A stretch of DNA of 64,000 nt, taken from assembly GCF_002797595.1 (NCBI RefSeq), contig NZ_PGFE01000007.1, positions 78,733 through 142,732 on the forward strand. Reading direction: 5' to 3'. A model generated the notes under the pieces. The model saw nothing but the letters and a program-made list of their open reading frames with translations. It had not been told where the DNA came from and made no database searches. This document shows, piece by piece, positions 9,090 to 18,490 of this stretch. Both the position numbers and the translations under genes were made by a program. The DNA comes from Sediminihabitans luteus. Lineage in GTDB: Bacteria > Actinomycetota > Actinomycetes > Actinomycetales > Cellulomonadaceae. Each line of letters opens with the position of its first letter. Positions within the stretch are counted from its first letter, which is position 1.

Positions 9090-10520
9090 GTGCCCCTCCT
9101 CCCGCGCGGCCTGCTGGTCGACACGACGCCCCTGCGCGTCTCGCCGGCGTACCGGCGGCTGTGGTGGAGCCTGGGCCTGTCGAACCTCGGGACGCAGCTC
9201 ACGGTCGTCGCGGTGGGCCTGCAGGTCTACGCGATCACGGGCTCGTCGCTCGCGGTCGGGGTGCTGGGGATCTTCGCCCTCGTGCCCCTGGTGCTGCTCG
9301 GCCTGTACGGCGGGGCGCTCGTCGACCTGTACGACCGCCGCCGTGTCGCGCTCGTCTCCGCGTTCGTGCTGTGGGGCGTCACGGGCCTCGTCGCCGCGCA
9401 GGCGTGGCTCCACCTCGACTCGGTCGGGGTGCTCTACGGGCTCGTCGCGGTGCAGTCGGCCGCGTCGGCGGTGCACAACCCGGCGCGGCAGGCCATCGTC
9501 CCGCGCCTGCTCGAGCCCCGGCTCATCCCGGCCGCGAACGCCCTGAGCACGCTCACCTGGAACGTCGCCCTGACCGTCGGGCCGCTCGCCGCGGCCGCGC
9601 TCATCGCGGTCTGGGACTACGCCGAGGCGTACACGATCGACGCGGTGCTGTTCACCGCGGCCCTGTGGGCCGTGTGGAAGCTGCCCGCGCTGCCGCCCGA
9701 GCCGGCAGACCCGCAGCCCGCAGACCCCCAGCCCGCCGACCCCCAGCCCGCCGACCCGCAGCCCGCGGACCCGCAGCCCGCCGACTCCGGACGGCCCGCA
9801 CCCCCCGCGACCGCGGTGCCGGCGTCCGACACGGGGGGCAAGCCCCGGCCCCGCCGCCCGAGCGGCCTCGCCTCGGTGGTCGACGGGCTGCGCTACCTCG
9901 GTACGCAGCGCAACGTGCGCACGACGTTCGTGGTCGACCTGGTCGCGATGGTTCTCGCGATGCCGCGCGTGCTGTTCCCGGCCGCGGGCGTGCTGTACCT
10001 CGGCGGCGGTGAGGTCACCACGGGCGTGCTGACCGCGGGCATCGCGATCGGCGGCATCGCGGCCGGGCTGTTCTCGGGCGGGCTCTCGCGCGTGCGCTGG
10101 CAGGGCCGGATCATCGTGTGGGCCATCACTGCGTGGGGCCTGAGCGTCGCGCTGTTCGGGGGCGTGCTCGTCACGGCCGGGCGGACGACGCCGGACTCGG
10201 TGCTGGGCGTCGCCCTGACCTTCGCGTTCCTGGCCCTTGTCGTGGCCGGTGCGTCGGACGCGATCAGCGCGGTGTTCCGCCAGACGATCCTGCAGACCGC
10301 GACGCCGGACGCGATGCGCGGGCGGCTCCAGGGCGTGTTCACGGTCGTCGTCGCGGGCGGCCCGCGCCTGGGCGACGTGGCGCTCGGGGCGGGCGCGAGC
10401 AGGGTCGGCGAGGGCTGGGCGGCCGTGATCGGCGGCCTGCTGTGCGTCGTCGTGCTGTGGTTCGTGGTGCGCCGCACGCCGCGGTTCTGGGCCTACGACT
10501 CGCACCACCCGGAGCCGTAG
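9090..10520 (+). CDS. MFS transporter, EntS-like, with a PADPQ repeat loop
   Basis: A 476-residue integral membrane protein with about twelve transmembrane helices in two bundles and the MFS loop GGALVDLYDRRRV after helix 2. It resembles the EntS-type (MFS_3) drug or siderophore exporters, so export of a small molecule is likely; the substrate is unknown. The central cytoplasmic loop between helices 6 and 7 carries five PADPQ copies (residues about 205-229) followed by a Pro/Ala-rich stretch, not a normal part of the family. The GTG start lies eight bases after TATCGT with no Shine-Dalgarno, suggesting leaderless transcription. Confidence 0.88.
   Translation: MPLLPRGLLVDTTPLRVSPAYRRLWWSLGLSNLGTQLTVVAVGLQVYAITGSSLAVGVLGIFALVPLVLLGLYGGALVDLYDRRRVALVSAFVLWGVTGLVAAQAWLHLDSVGVLYGLVAVQSAASAVHNPARQAIVPRLLEPRLIPAANALSTLTWNVALTVGPLAAAALIAVWDYAEAYTIDAVLFTAALWAVWKLPALPPEPADPQPADPQPADPQPADPQPADPQPADSGRPAPPATAVPASDTGGKPRPRRPSGLASVVDGLRYLGTQRNVRTTFVVDLVAMVLAMPRVLFPAAGVLYLGGGEVTTGVLTAGIAIGGIAAGLFSGGLSRVRWQGRIIVWAITAWGLSVALFGGVLVTAGRTTPDSVLGVALTFAFLALVVAGASDAISAVFRQTILQTATPDAMRGRLQGVFTVVVAGGPRLGDVALGAGASRVGEGWAAVIGGLLCVVVLWFVVRRTPRFWAYDSHHPEP
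9702..9785 (+). repeat. 15-bp coding tandem repeat (PADPQ)5
   Basis: Five in-frame 15-bp units encode Pro-Ala-Asp-Pro-Gln, then a partial PAD. Synonymous differences between units (gca/gcc/gcg, cag constant) show the array is not brand new. It lies in the cytoplasmic loop of the MFS transporter. Confidence 0.9.
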
Positions 10521-10550
10521 CCCGAGGCACCGATGGCGCCCGCTCGCCAG

Positions 10551-10565
10551 CGGGGAGCGTCCCCG
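10551..10565. promoter_or_regulatory. Palindrome upstream of the sugar porter gene
   Basis: CGGGGA-GCG-TCCCCG is an odd-length inverted repeat inside a larger imperfect hairpin (GGCACCG at 10526 with CGGTGCC at 10564). It could be the terminator of the preceding MFS gene or an operator for the sugar porter at 10677; the two cannot be told apart here. Confidence 0.3.
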
Positions 10566-10676
10566 GTGCCCGTCGCGACCGTCACACGTCCTCCACCGGG
10601 CGGGCGCATCACCGCGCCGATACTGTGCCAATGAACGGGCGCCGCGGCCGGCGCCCCCGGACTCAGGGAGGCACCG

Positions 10677-12161
10677 GTGAGCGACTCACCAGGAAAGCCC
10701 GCACCGATCGCGGACTCACGGCTCAACCGCCGCGTCATCGGCATCAGCGTCGGAGCAGCGCTCGGAGGGTTCCTCTTCGGGTTCGACTCGTCGGTCATCA
10801 ACGGTGCCGTCGACTCGATCCGCGACGAGTTCGGCCTCGACAACGACACGTTCGCCGGGTTCGTCGTGGCCGCGGCGCTGCTCGGCTGCGCGGTCGGCGC
10901 CTGGTTCGCCGGCGGCCTCGCGAACAAGTACGGGCGCATCCGCGTCATGGTCATCGCCGCGATCCTGTTCTTCATCTCCGCGTTCGGCTCCGGCTTCGCG
11001 TTCGGCGTGTGGGACCTCGTCGCCTGGCGCATCATCGGTGGCCTCGCCATCGGTGCCGCGTCGGTCATCGCCCCCGCGTACATCGCCGAGGTGTCACCCT
11101 CGAAGTTCCGCGGTCGACTCGGCTCGCTCCAGCAGCTCGCGATCGTGCTCGGCATCTTCGCCGCACTGTTGTCCGACCAGCTCCTGCAGCAATCTGCCGG
11201 CGGTGCGTCCGAGGACCTCTGGTTCGGGCAGGAGGCGTGGCGCTGGATGTTCATCGTCGCCGCCGTCCCCGCGCTGATCTACGGGTTCGCCGCGCTCAAG
11301 CTGCCCGAGTCGCCCCGCTACCTCGTCGGCAAGGGACGTGACGACGAGGCCGCCAAGGTGCTGCGCGAATTCTCCGGCGAGCACGACGTCCAGCACAAGA
11401 TCGACGACATCAAGGCGACGATCAACACCGAGGAGCAGCAGTCGCTCCGCGACCTCAAGGGGTCGGCGCTCGGCCTCAAGCCGATCGTCTGGACCGGCAT
11501 CCTGCTCTCGGTGTTCCAGCAGTTCGTCGGGATCAACGTGATCTTCTACTACTCGACGACCCTCTGGCAGTCCGTCGGGTTCGACGCGAGCGACGCGTTC
11601 CTCACCTCGACCATCACGTCGGTCACGAACATCGTCGTCACGATCGTCGCGATCCTGCTCGTCGACAAGATCGGCCGACGGCGCCTCCTGCTCATCGGTT
11701 CGACGGGCATGTTCATCTCCCTCGGCCTCATGGCCGTCGCGTTCTCCAACGCCAGCGGTTCGGGCGACAGCGTCTCGTTCAGCGGCTCCTGGGACACGGT
11801 CGCCGTGGTCGGTGCCAACGCGTTCGTCGTGTTCTTCGGCGCCACCTGGGGCCCGGTCGTGTGGGTCCTGCTCGGCGAGATGTTCCCCAACAAGATCCGC
11901 GCCTCGGCGCTCGCGGTCGCCGCGGCCGCGCAGTGGATCGCGAACTTCGCCATCACCATGTCGTTCCCGGTCTTCGCGGACATCGGGCTCACGTTCGCCT
12001 ACGGCTTCTACGCCGTGATGGCTCTGCTGTCGCTGCTCTTCGTGTACTTCCGGGTGCCGGAGACCAAGGGCATGGAACTCGAGGCCATGGACTCCGACGC
12101 GAAGGTCAAGCGCGGGCACTTCGTGGCCGAGACGATGGGCGAGGCGGCCGGGAAGGCCTGA
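10677..12161 (+). CDS. Sugar porter family MFS proton symporter
   Basis: A 494-residue sugar:H+ symporter-type protein with twelve transmembrane segments. Family signatures are clear: GFLFGFDSSVINGA in helix 1, PESPRYLVGKG near residue 208 at the end of the first half, QQFVGINVIFYYS in helix 7, DKIGRRRL in the loop after helix 8, and PETKG near residue 461. It most resembles XylE/GlcP-type hexose or pentose porters. The GTG start has a good AGGGAGG ribosome site; a TACTGT hexamer at 10621 may be its -10 box. Convergent with the esterase across a perfect bidirectional terminator. Confidence 0.93.
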   Translation: MSDSPGKPAPIADSRLNRRVIGISVGAALGGFLFGFDSSVINGAVDSIRDEFGLDNDTFAGFVVAAALLGCAVGAWFAGGLANKYGRIRVMVIAAILFFISAFGSGFAFGVWDLVAWRIIGGLAIGAASVIAPAYIAEVSPSKFRGRLGSLQQLAIVLGIFAALLSDQLLQQSAGGASEDLWFGQEAWRWMFIVAAVPALIYGFAALKLPESPRYLVGKGRDDEAAKVLREFSGEHDVQHKIDDIKATINTEEQQSLRDLKGSALGLKPIVWTGILLSVFQQFVGINVIFYYSTTLWQSVGFDASDAFLTSTITSVTNIVVTIVAILLVDKIGRRRLLLIGSTGMFISLGLMAVAFSNASGSGDSVSFSGSWDTVAVVGANAFVVFFGATWGPVVWVLLGEMFPNKIRASALAVAAAAQWIANFAITMSFPVFADIGLTFAYGFYAVMALLSLLFVYFRVPETKGMELEAMDSDAKVKRGHFVAETMGEAAGKA

Positions 12162-12176
12162 CCGCCCGCCGTCCGA

Positions 12177-12217
12177 CACGAACGCCCCTCCCGGCCCGGC
12201 CGGGAGGGGCGTTCGTG
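12177..12217. terminator. Bidirectional terminator between convergent genes
   Basis: A 20-base arm starting CACGAACGCCCCTCC is matched exactly by its reverse complement ending at 12217, giving a near-continuous stem with a minimal loop. It is symmetric, so it can stop both the sugar porter (plus) and the esterase (minus). Confidence 0.85.
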
Positions 12218-12228
12218 CGTGCGGCCCC

Positions 12229-13059
12229 TCAGAACGTCCGGGCGAACGCCTCGACCGTGGCGGACGACGCGTGCCCGGCCGGGTCGTGGTTGAGGTACCC
12301 GTGCCCGGCGTCGGCGACGTGCAGCCGCGCCTCGACGCCGTCCGCGACGGCCCGCGCCACGAGGTCCTCGGCCGAGGTGCGCAGGTCGTCGAGCAGCGCG
12401 GCGTGCACGAGCATCGGCGGCATCCCGGTCAGGTCGCGACCGTCGACGCTCAGGTACGGCGCGGGGTCGACGCCGTTCGCGTACGTGCCGAACATGCTCG
12501 CCATGCGCTCGTCGTCGAACCGGCTCACCGGGTCGGGGCCCTGCGCGGGCGGCGCGAGCGACGGGTCGCGGCGCAGCACACGGTGCGCCGCGGGGTACGC
12601 CAGCAGCAGGCGGGCGGGCAGCGGCAGCCCGTCGTCGAGCAGGGAGAGCGTCGCCCCGAGGACGACGCACGCGCCCGCGCTGGCACCGCCCGCGGCCACC
12701 GTGGCCGGGTCGGCGCCCCAGCCGGCGGCCTGCGCCCGCGTCCACGCGAGGACGTCGCGCAGCTGGGTGTGCGGCACCGGGTAGCCGCGCCCGTCGCCCG
12801 CGAGCTCGTAGTCGACCGCGACGACCACGACCCCGGCCTGCGCGGCGATGCCCCGGGCGAGCGCGTCCGACTCGGGCATGTCGAGGCCGCCGTGCACGAA
12901 CCCGCCGCCGTGCGCCCACACGAGCACGCCCGGTGGTGCGCCCGCGGGCTCGGGGACGTAGACGCGCACCGGGACGTCGACGACGGACGGGACCGTCGCC
13001 TCGTGGGTGCGGACGGTCGGACGGTCGGTCGGGGGGATGGCCGGAGCCTCGTCGCTCAT
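12229..13059 (-). CDS. Alpha/beta hydrolase, HSL-type esterase
   Basis: A 276-residue carboxylesterase of the hormone-sensitive-lipase group. The oxyanion-hole motif HGGGF is at 50-54, the nucleophile lies in GGASAG (Ser127), and the catalytic histidine in ADAGHGY is His253. An aspartate in the GMPPMLVHAALLDDLR region should complete the triad. There is no signal peptide, so it acts in the cytosol on small acyl esters. The ATG lies six bases from TAGGGT with no ribosome site, so the message is probably leaderless. A single-gene unit with no informative operon partner. Confidence 0.92.
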   Translation of the reverse strand: MSDEAPAIPPTDRPTVRTHEATVPSVVDVPVRVYVPEPAGAPPGVLVWAHGGGFVHGGLDMPESDALARGIAAQAGVVVVAVDYELAGDGRGYPVPHTQLRDVLAWTRAQAAGWGADPATVAAGGASAGACVVLGATLSLLDDGLPLPARLLLAYPAAHRVLRRDPSLAPPAQGPDPVSRFDDERMASMFGTYANGVDPAPYLSVDGRDLTGMPPMLVHAALLDDLRTSAEDLVARAVADGVEARLHVADAGHGYLNHDPAGHASSATVEAFARTF

Positions 13060-13167
13060 GCGCCGACCCTACCGACGTCGGGGCGGGGGCAGTGCGCCCC
13101 CGCCCCGTGCGTGCCGGCCGGGCCGCCGTGCCGGCCGTGCCGCCGTGCCGTTCGCGCCCGCCGTGCG

Positions 13168-14610
13168 TCAGTTGAGCGAGTCGGTGCTCCGCCCGCCCGC
13201 GAGGTTCGCGATGAGCTGGTTGATGTCGACGCCCGTGAGCTGCTTGACGACCTCCTGGCCCTCGCCCAGCACCGCGGCGACGTTCTTCGTGATCGCGCTT
13301 GCGCCGTCGGTCGAGACGACGGTCATGCCCTGGATCGACGCGATCGGCTCGGCGGCCGCACGCACGATCTCGGGCAGCCGCTCGATGAGCTCCTGCACGA
13401 GCGCCGCCTCGCCGTACTTCTTGAGCGCCTCGGCCTTGGCGTCGGTCGCGTGCGCCTCGGCGAGGCCCTCGGCCTCGATCGCGGCCGCGCGGGCCTCACC
13501 CTCGGCGCGGATACCCGCCGCGTGCGCGACCTGACGGTCGCGCTCGGCCTCGCCCGCACGGCGCACGGCCTCGGCGGACGCCTCCGCGTCCTGGATCGCG
13601 GCCGTCTTGTTCGCCTGCGCGATCGTCGTGCGCTTGAACGCCTCGGCCTCGGTCGCCGCGTTGGCGGCGTCACGGGCGGCGTTGGCCGCCTGCACCTTCG
13701 CGTACGCGTCGGCCTCGGCGGGCTTGCGCACCTCGATGTCGAGCTTCTCCTGCGTCACGCGCGCGACCTCGGCGAGCGCCTCACGCTCCTGCTCGGCCAC
13801 GAGGCGCTCCTGCTCGGCGCGCGCGAGCTGGCCCGCTGCCTGCGCCTCGGCGTTCGCGCGGTCCGTCTCCGCCTTGATCACGGCACGCTTGAGGTCGAGG
13901 GCCTTCTGGCGCTCGGCGATCTGCTCGGCCGCGTCGATCGCGGCGAACTCGGACGCGCGCTGCGCCTCGGCCTCGGAGACCTCGGCGACCTGGCGCGCGC
14001 GGGCCGCCTCGGCGCGCCCGAGGTTCGCGAGGTAGTCGGAGCCGGGCGTCGAGATGTCGGAGATGTTGAGCAGGTCGACCTGGAGGCCCTGCTCCGAGAG
14101 GTCGGTCTTGGTCGAGGCGACCACGCGGTCCGAGAGGCCCTTGCGGTCCGAGATGATCTGCTCGATCGTCATGTCGCCCACGATCGAGCGCAGCGAACCC
14201 TCGAGCGACTCCTTGATGATCTCGGTCAGGGTGCCCTGCTGGGACAGGAACCGTTGGGCCGCGCGCCGCACGCCCTCCTCGTCGCCGCGCACCTTGAAGT
14301 TGATCGACGCCTTGATCGCGATCTTGATGCGGTTGCGGTCGACGCCCTCGACCGTGATGCCGATCTGCCGCTGCTCGAGCGAGATCGAGAACCCCTGCTG
14401 CAGGATCGGCCACACGAACGCACGGCCGCCCGTGACGACGCGCTGCCCCGCGGCGTCCGTGTCCTTGGCGCCCGCGCCGCGGCCGACGATGATGAGCGCC
14501 TCGTTCGGCGGGACGCGCCGGATCCGGTGCGCGACGAACGCGATCAGGCAGACGAGGACGACGACGATCGCGGCGCTCGCGATCACTCCGACGGTGGTGG
14601 TGTCGTTCAT
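13168..14610 (-). CDS. floT: Flotillin-family SPFH membrane scaffold protein
   Basis: A 480-residue flotillin. An N-terminal membrane helix (about residues 7-27) is followed by an SPFH/PHB domain (about 35-200) and a long Ala/Glu-rich coiled coil (about 210-400) with the KFGEAALVQEL-like end. Flotillins organise membrane microdomains and multimerise through the coiled coil. The upstream NfeD-like gene, 114 bases away on the same strand, is the usual partner (compare yuaF-floT of Bacillus). The start is an ATG. The function in this organism is presumed to be envelope organisation rather than catalysis. Confidence 0.93.
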   Translation of the reverse strand: MNDTTTVGVIASAAIVVVLVCLIAFVAHRIRRVPPNEALIIVGRGAGAKDTDAAGQRVVTGGRAFVWPILQQGFSISLEQRQIGITVEGVDRNRIKIAIKASINFKVRGDEEGVRRAAQRFLSQQGTLTEIIKESLEGSLRSIVGDMTIEQIISDRKGLSDRVVASTKTDLSEQGLQVDLLNISDISTPGSDYLANLGRAEAARARQVAEVSEAEAQRASEFAAIDAAEQIAERQKALDLKRAVIKAETDRANAEAQAAGQLARAEQERLVAEQEREALAEVARVTQEKLDIEVRKPAEADAYAKVQAANAARDAANAATEAEAFKRTTIAQANKTAAIQDAEASAEAVRRAGEAERDRQVAHAAGIRAEGEARAAAIEAEGLAEAHATDAKAEALKKYGEAALVQELIERLPEIVRAAAEPIASIQGMTVVSTDGASAITKNVAAVLGEGQEVVKQLTGVDINQLIANLAGGRSTDSLN

Positions 14611-14724
14611 GGTTGACGCGCCCGCGGCGCGGCTCCTTCCGGTGGGTGGCGCCCGACGGCGCCCGTGCGGGCGCCCCGTGCACCGGGGGAGGCGACGGCC
14701 CCTGCGACCGCCGCCCGGGGTGGG

Positions 14725-15195
14725 TCAGTCGTTCGGGAAGTGCCGTCGCACGCGCACACGCGTGCCCGACTGCTCGAGGACGACGACGCGCGCGCCCTCG
14801 GGGATCGGCTCGTCGGCCCAGGCCATGCGGCGCTCGAGCTCGTGCGCGGCGTCGAGCGAGACCTCGCCGCTCGCGTCCGCGATGTCGGACGTCGCGACGC
14901 CCTGCACGCCCACGAGCGACGGCGCCGGGGCGTCCTGGGTCGCGTGCAGGCGCATCGTGAGGCGCTGCACGAGCAGCACCACGAGCAGCGCGACGGCCGC
15001 AGACCCGACCCAGGCGAGCCACGCGGGCAGGTCGTTGACCGTGACCACGGCACCCACGGCGCCGAACACGGTCGCACCCGCGCCGAGCGCGGTGCCGGAG
15101 AGCAGACCGTCACCGATGTCGACGATCTCGCCGAGCAGCACGGACACCAGGAGCAGGACGAGGCCGACCGCCCCGACGACGACGAAGACTGTCAC
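14725..15195 (-). CDS. NfeD-like membrane protein with C-terminal OB domain
   Basis: A 156-residue protein with two or three hydrophobic helices in the first 85 residues and a small beta-rich OB-like domain from about 90 (GVQGVATSDI through VRVRRHF). This is the short NfeD form that partners with flotillin; it lacks the ClpP-like protease domain of long NfeD proteins. The GTG start lies seven bases from TACTGT with no Shine-Dalgarno, so a leaderless transcript probably begins here and continues into the flotillin gene. Confidence 0.85.
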   Translation of the reverse strand: MTVFVVVGAVGLVLLLVSVLLGEIVDIGDGLLSGTALGAGATVFGAVGAVVTVNDLPAWLAWVGSAAVALLVVLLVQRLTMRLHATQDAPAPSLVGVQGVATSDIADASGEVSLDAAHELERRMAWADEPIPEGARVVVLEQSGTRVRVRRHFPND

Positions 15196-15265
15196 GGGGT
15201 GGACAGTAGCGGTCCGCCGGGCCCCGCGACAGGGTGTCCACAGGGGAGTTCTCCCCGGTCGTCAG

Positions 15266-17065
15266 CTACGGCCGGGGGACGTTGCGCAGGTTCGACCGGG
15301 CCATCGACACGGCCTCGCCCATCCCGTTGCCGAGCACCTCCTTGGTCAGGGCCGCGGCGAACCCGCGCACCTGCCCGGCGGTGATGTTCGGCGGGATCGA
15401 CAGCGCGCGCGGGTCGGTCACGACGTCGACGAGCGCGGGGCCGGGCGCCGCGAGGGCGGCCTCGAGCGCCTCGCGCACGTCCTTCGGGTCGGTCACGCGC
15501 TGCGACCGGATCCCGAGCGCGGCCGCGACGGCCGCGTAGTCGACCGCGGGGGAGTCGGTGCCGAACGAGGGCAAGCCGTCGACGAGCATCTCGAGGCGCA
15601 CCATGCCGAGGCTCGCGTTGTTGAACAGCACGACGGTCACGGGCAGGTCGTAGTGCCGGGCGGTGATGAGCTCGCCGAGCAGCATGGACAGCCCGCCGTC
15701 GCCCGCCATCGCGACGACCTGACGGTCGGAGCCTGCGGTGCGGGCCGCGAAGGCCGCGCCGATCGCGTGCGGCAGGGCGTTCGCCATCGACCCGTGCAGG
15801 AACGACCCGATCATGCGGCGTCGACCGTTGGGCGAGATGTACCGGGCGCCCCACACGTTGCACATGCCGGTGTCGACCGTGAACACGGCGTCGGGGCCAG
15901 CGACCTGGTCGAGCTGGTCGGCGACGAACTCGGGGTGGATGGGGACGGCCTTCTCCACCTTCTTGGTGTAGGCGCCGACGACGCCCGACAGGGCCTTGCG
16001 GTGCTTGGTGACCATCGTGTCGAGGAACTTCCGGGACCGCTTCTCCGCGACCTGCGGCAGCAGGAGCCGCAGCGTCTCGCCCACGTCGCCGACCACGGCG
16101 ACGTCGAGGCGCGTGCGCCGGCCCAGGCGCGAGGGCTCGACGTCGACCTGAGCGGTGGTGACGTCGTCCGGCAGGAACTGCGGGTACGGGAAGTCGGTGC
16201 CGAGCAGCAGGAGCAGGTCCGCGTCGTGCATCGCGTCGAACGCGGCGCCGTAGCCCAGCAGGCCCGACATCCCCACGTCGAACGGGTTGTCGTACTGGAT
16301 CCACTCCTTGCCACGCAGGGAGTGGCCCACGGGCGCGGCGATCTTGTCGGCGAGCTCGAGCACCTCGTCGCGCGCGTGCCGCACGCCCGCGCCCGCGAAG
16401 ATCGTGATCTTCTCGGCCGCGTCGATCGCCTCGGCGAGCCGGCGCACCGCGTCCGGGTCGGGGACGACGCGCGGCCGGGCCGGGGGCAGCGCGACGTCGC
16501 GGACGGCGCGGGGTGCGTCCAGGTCGGCGACGTCGCCCGGGATGGTCAGCACCGAGACGCCGGGGCCCGCGAACGCGTGGTGGATCGCGGAGCTGATGAC
16601 GCGCGGCGCCTGCTCGGCCGACGAGATCATCTCGGAGTACACCGAGCACTCGGTGAACAGGCGGTCCGGGTGGGTCTCCTGGAAGAACCCGGTGCCGATC
16701 TGGGCGCTCGGGATGTGGCTCGCGATCGCGAGCACCGGGACGCGCGAGCGGTTCGCGTCGTACAGGCCGTTGATGAGGTGCAGGTTGCCCGGCCCGCACG
16801 ACCCCGCGCACACGGCGAGGCCGCCCGAGACCTCGGCCTCGGCCGCCGCGGCGAACGCCGCCGACTCCTCGTGCCGCACGTGCACCCACTCGATGCCGCC
16901 GCCGTCGACCGCCGAGCGGCGCACCGCGTCGACGACCGGGTTGAGGCTGTCGCCGACGATCCCGTAGATCCGGGTGACCCCGGCCTCGACGAGCTGGGCG
17001 ACGAGCAGGTCGGCGACCGTGCGGTTGCGCGAGTCCTGGGGCGGGCGACCGATTCCGAACGGCAC
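15266..17065 (-). CDS. poxB: Pyruvate dehydrogenase (quinone), thiamine-diphosphate enzyme
   Basis: A 599-residue ThDP enzyme that should decarboxylate pyruvate to acetate and pass electrons to the quinone pool. The ThDP motif runs from AGDGGLSM (near 453) to FNNASLG (near 481). The activating glutamate lies in RHEESAAFAA near residue 66. Domain order (pyrimidine, FAD-binding, pyrophosphate) and length fit PoxB (572 in E. coli) better than acetolactate synthase. The GTG start has an AGGAGGT ribosome site eight bases upstream. No acetolactate synthase small subunit is nearby, which supports PoxB. Confidence 0.9.
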   Translation of the reverse strand: MPFGIGRPPQDSRNRTVADLLVAQLVEAGVTRIYGIVGDSLNPVVDAVRRSAVDGGGIEWVHVRHEESAAFAAAAEAEVSGGLAVCAGSCGPGNLHLINGLYDANRSRVPVLAIASHIPSAQIGTGFFQETHPDRLFTECSVYSEMISSAEQAPRVISSAIHHAFAGPGVSVLTIPGDVADLDAPRAVRDVALPPARPRVVPDPDAVRRLAEAIDAAEKITIFAGAGVRHARDEVLELADKIAAPVGHSLRGKEWIQYDNPFDVGMSGLLGYGAAFDAMHDADLLLLLGTDFPYPQFLPDDVTTAQVDVEPSRLGRRTRLDVAVVGDVGETLRLLLPQVAEKRSRKFLDTMVTKHRKALSGVVGAYTKKVEKAVPIHPEFVADQLDQVAGPDAVFTVDTGMCNVWGARYISPNGRRRMIGSFLHGSMANALPHAIGAAFAARTAGSDRQVVAMAGDGGLSMLLGELITARHYDLPVTVVLFNNASLGMVRLEMLVDGLPSFGTDSPAVDYAAVAAALGIRSQRVTDPKDVREALEAALAAPGPALVDVVTDPRALSIPPNITAGQVRGFAAALTKEVLGNGMGEAVSMARSNLRNVPRP

Positions 17066-17155
17066 GGGGACCTCCTGCGGTAGACGGTCCCTCCACTGTG
17101 CGCCGGGACGGGCGGTCTCGCAGTCGGGCGCCGGGTGAGGCCCGCCACGTACCCG

Positions 17156-18400
17156 TCACGCCGTGGTGGTGGTGATCTCCTCGCGCGAGCGGTCGCGGCG
17201 CAGGCTGCGCACCGCGAGGAGAGTCACGACGACCGCGAGCGCGGCCCCGCCCATGACGACCTCGAACCCGCCGTGCGCCCCGACGGCGTCGACGCGCGAC
17301 CCGGCGAGCGAGGCCCCGACCGAGACGCCGAGACCGAGCGCGGTCGAGACCCACGTGAGGCCCTCGGTGAGCTGGGCGGGGCGCACGAGGGACTGCACGA
17401 GGGCGTTGCCGTTGATGAGGGTCGGCGCGATGGCGAACCCGGTGACGAACATGACGGCGGCGAGCACCCCGGTCGAGTCGACCAGGAAGAACAGCGACGC
17501 CCCGGCGCCGAGCAGCAGCATGCCGATCACGAACCTCTTCCACAGGGCCATGACCCAGTGGCGTGCGCCGTAGAACAGGCCGGAGAGCAGCGACCCGAAC
17601 GCGAAGGTCGCGAGCAGCAGGCCCGCGAGCCCGGGGGCGCCCTTCTCGTCGGTGAACGCGATGGTCGACACGTCGGTCGCGCCGAACACGACGCCCATGC
17701 CGACGAACGCGAGCACGAGCACGAGCATGCCGGGCTCGCGCATCGCGGTGCGGTGCCTGGTCCCGGGCTCGTGCACGACGACGGGTGGCTCGGTCGCCCG
17801 CTGGGACACGAACCACAGCCCGCCGACGACCGCGGCGACGAGCGGCACGAGGAGCCCGGCGGACGGCGTCACGGTCGTCGCGAGCAGCGTGACCACGGCG
17901 GGGCCGACGACGAACACGGCCTCGTCGAGCGCGGACTCGAGCGAGTAGGCGGTGTGCACGAGCTTGGGGTCGCTCAGCGCGTGGGACCAGCGTGCGCGGA
18001 CCATCGACCCGTAGGAGACGGACGACGCGCCGGCGAGGATCGCGAACACGTACAGCAGCGGTTCGGGTCCGTGCGTCACGCCCGTCGTGATGAGCCCGCC
18101 GAGGCCGACGGCCGCGGTGAAGACGAGCGGCAGGGTCGTGCGGCGCTGACCGATCCGGTCGACGAGTCGCGCGACCTGCGGCGAGACGACGGCCTGCGCG
18201 ACGATCAGGGTCGCCGAGACGCGGCCCGCGAGCGCGTACGACTCGTAGACGGCCTCGACGAGCAGGATCGTGCCGATCCCGAGCATCGACATCGGGAGGC
18301 GGGCGAGCACCGCGGCGGCGGAGAACCGCGCGGCCCCCGGCGTCCGCAGGACGACGGCGTACGGGTTGGGTCGACGCGATCGCCCGGTTTTCTGCACCAC
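17156..18400 (-). CDS. MFS transporter, probable exporter
   Basis: A roughly 414-residue twelve-helix MFS protein with the loop DRIGQRRTTLP after helix 2 and no sugar-porter signatures. It looks like the DHA/EmrD-like efflux group common in actinobacteria; the substrate is unknown. Reading can be extended to a GTG at 18418, but a GATACTT element lies there, so GTG 18400 or 18397 is more likely. A TACCG-GT-CGGTA palindrome 23 bases upstream of the start resembles TetR operators and fits drug-inducible control. No TetR gene is in the window. Confidence 0.85.
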   Translation of the reverse strand: MVQKTGRSRRPNPYAVVLRTPGAARFSAAAVLARLPMSMLGIGTILLVEAVYESYALAGRVSATLIVAQAVVSPQVARLVDRIGQRRTTLPLVFTAAVGLGGLITTGVTHGPEPLLYVFAILAGASSVSYGSMVRARWSHALSDPKLVHTAYSLESALDEAVFVVGPAVVTLLATTVTPSAGLLVPLVAAVVGGLWFVSQRATEPPVVVHEPGTRHRTAMREPGMLVLVLAFVGMGVVFGATDVSTIAFTDEKGAPGLAGLLLATFAFGSLLSGLFYGARHWVMALWKRFVIGMLLLGAGASLFFLVDSTGVLAAVMFVTGFAIAPTLINGNALVQSLVRPAQLTEGLTWVSTALGLGVSVGASLAGSRVDAVGAHGGFEVVMGGAALAVVVTLLAVRSLRRDRSREEITTTTA

Positions 18401-18422
18401 CGTGCAAGTATCTCCCACCTGC

Positions 18423-18434
18423 TACCGGTCGGTA
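18423..18434. promoter_or_regulatory. TetR-type palindromic operator candidate
   Basis: TACCGGTCGGTA is a 12-bp inverted repeat (TACCG-GT-CGGTA) placed between the divergent MFS (minus) and GNAT (plus) starts. Such TACCG/CGGTA half-sites are typical of TetR-family operators. Confidence 0.5.
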
Positions 18435-18490
18435 ACGTCGGACGACGCGTGGCGCGGGATGATCTCGGGCTCCCTGCGCCTTGACCAGGT

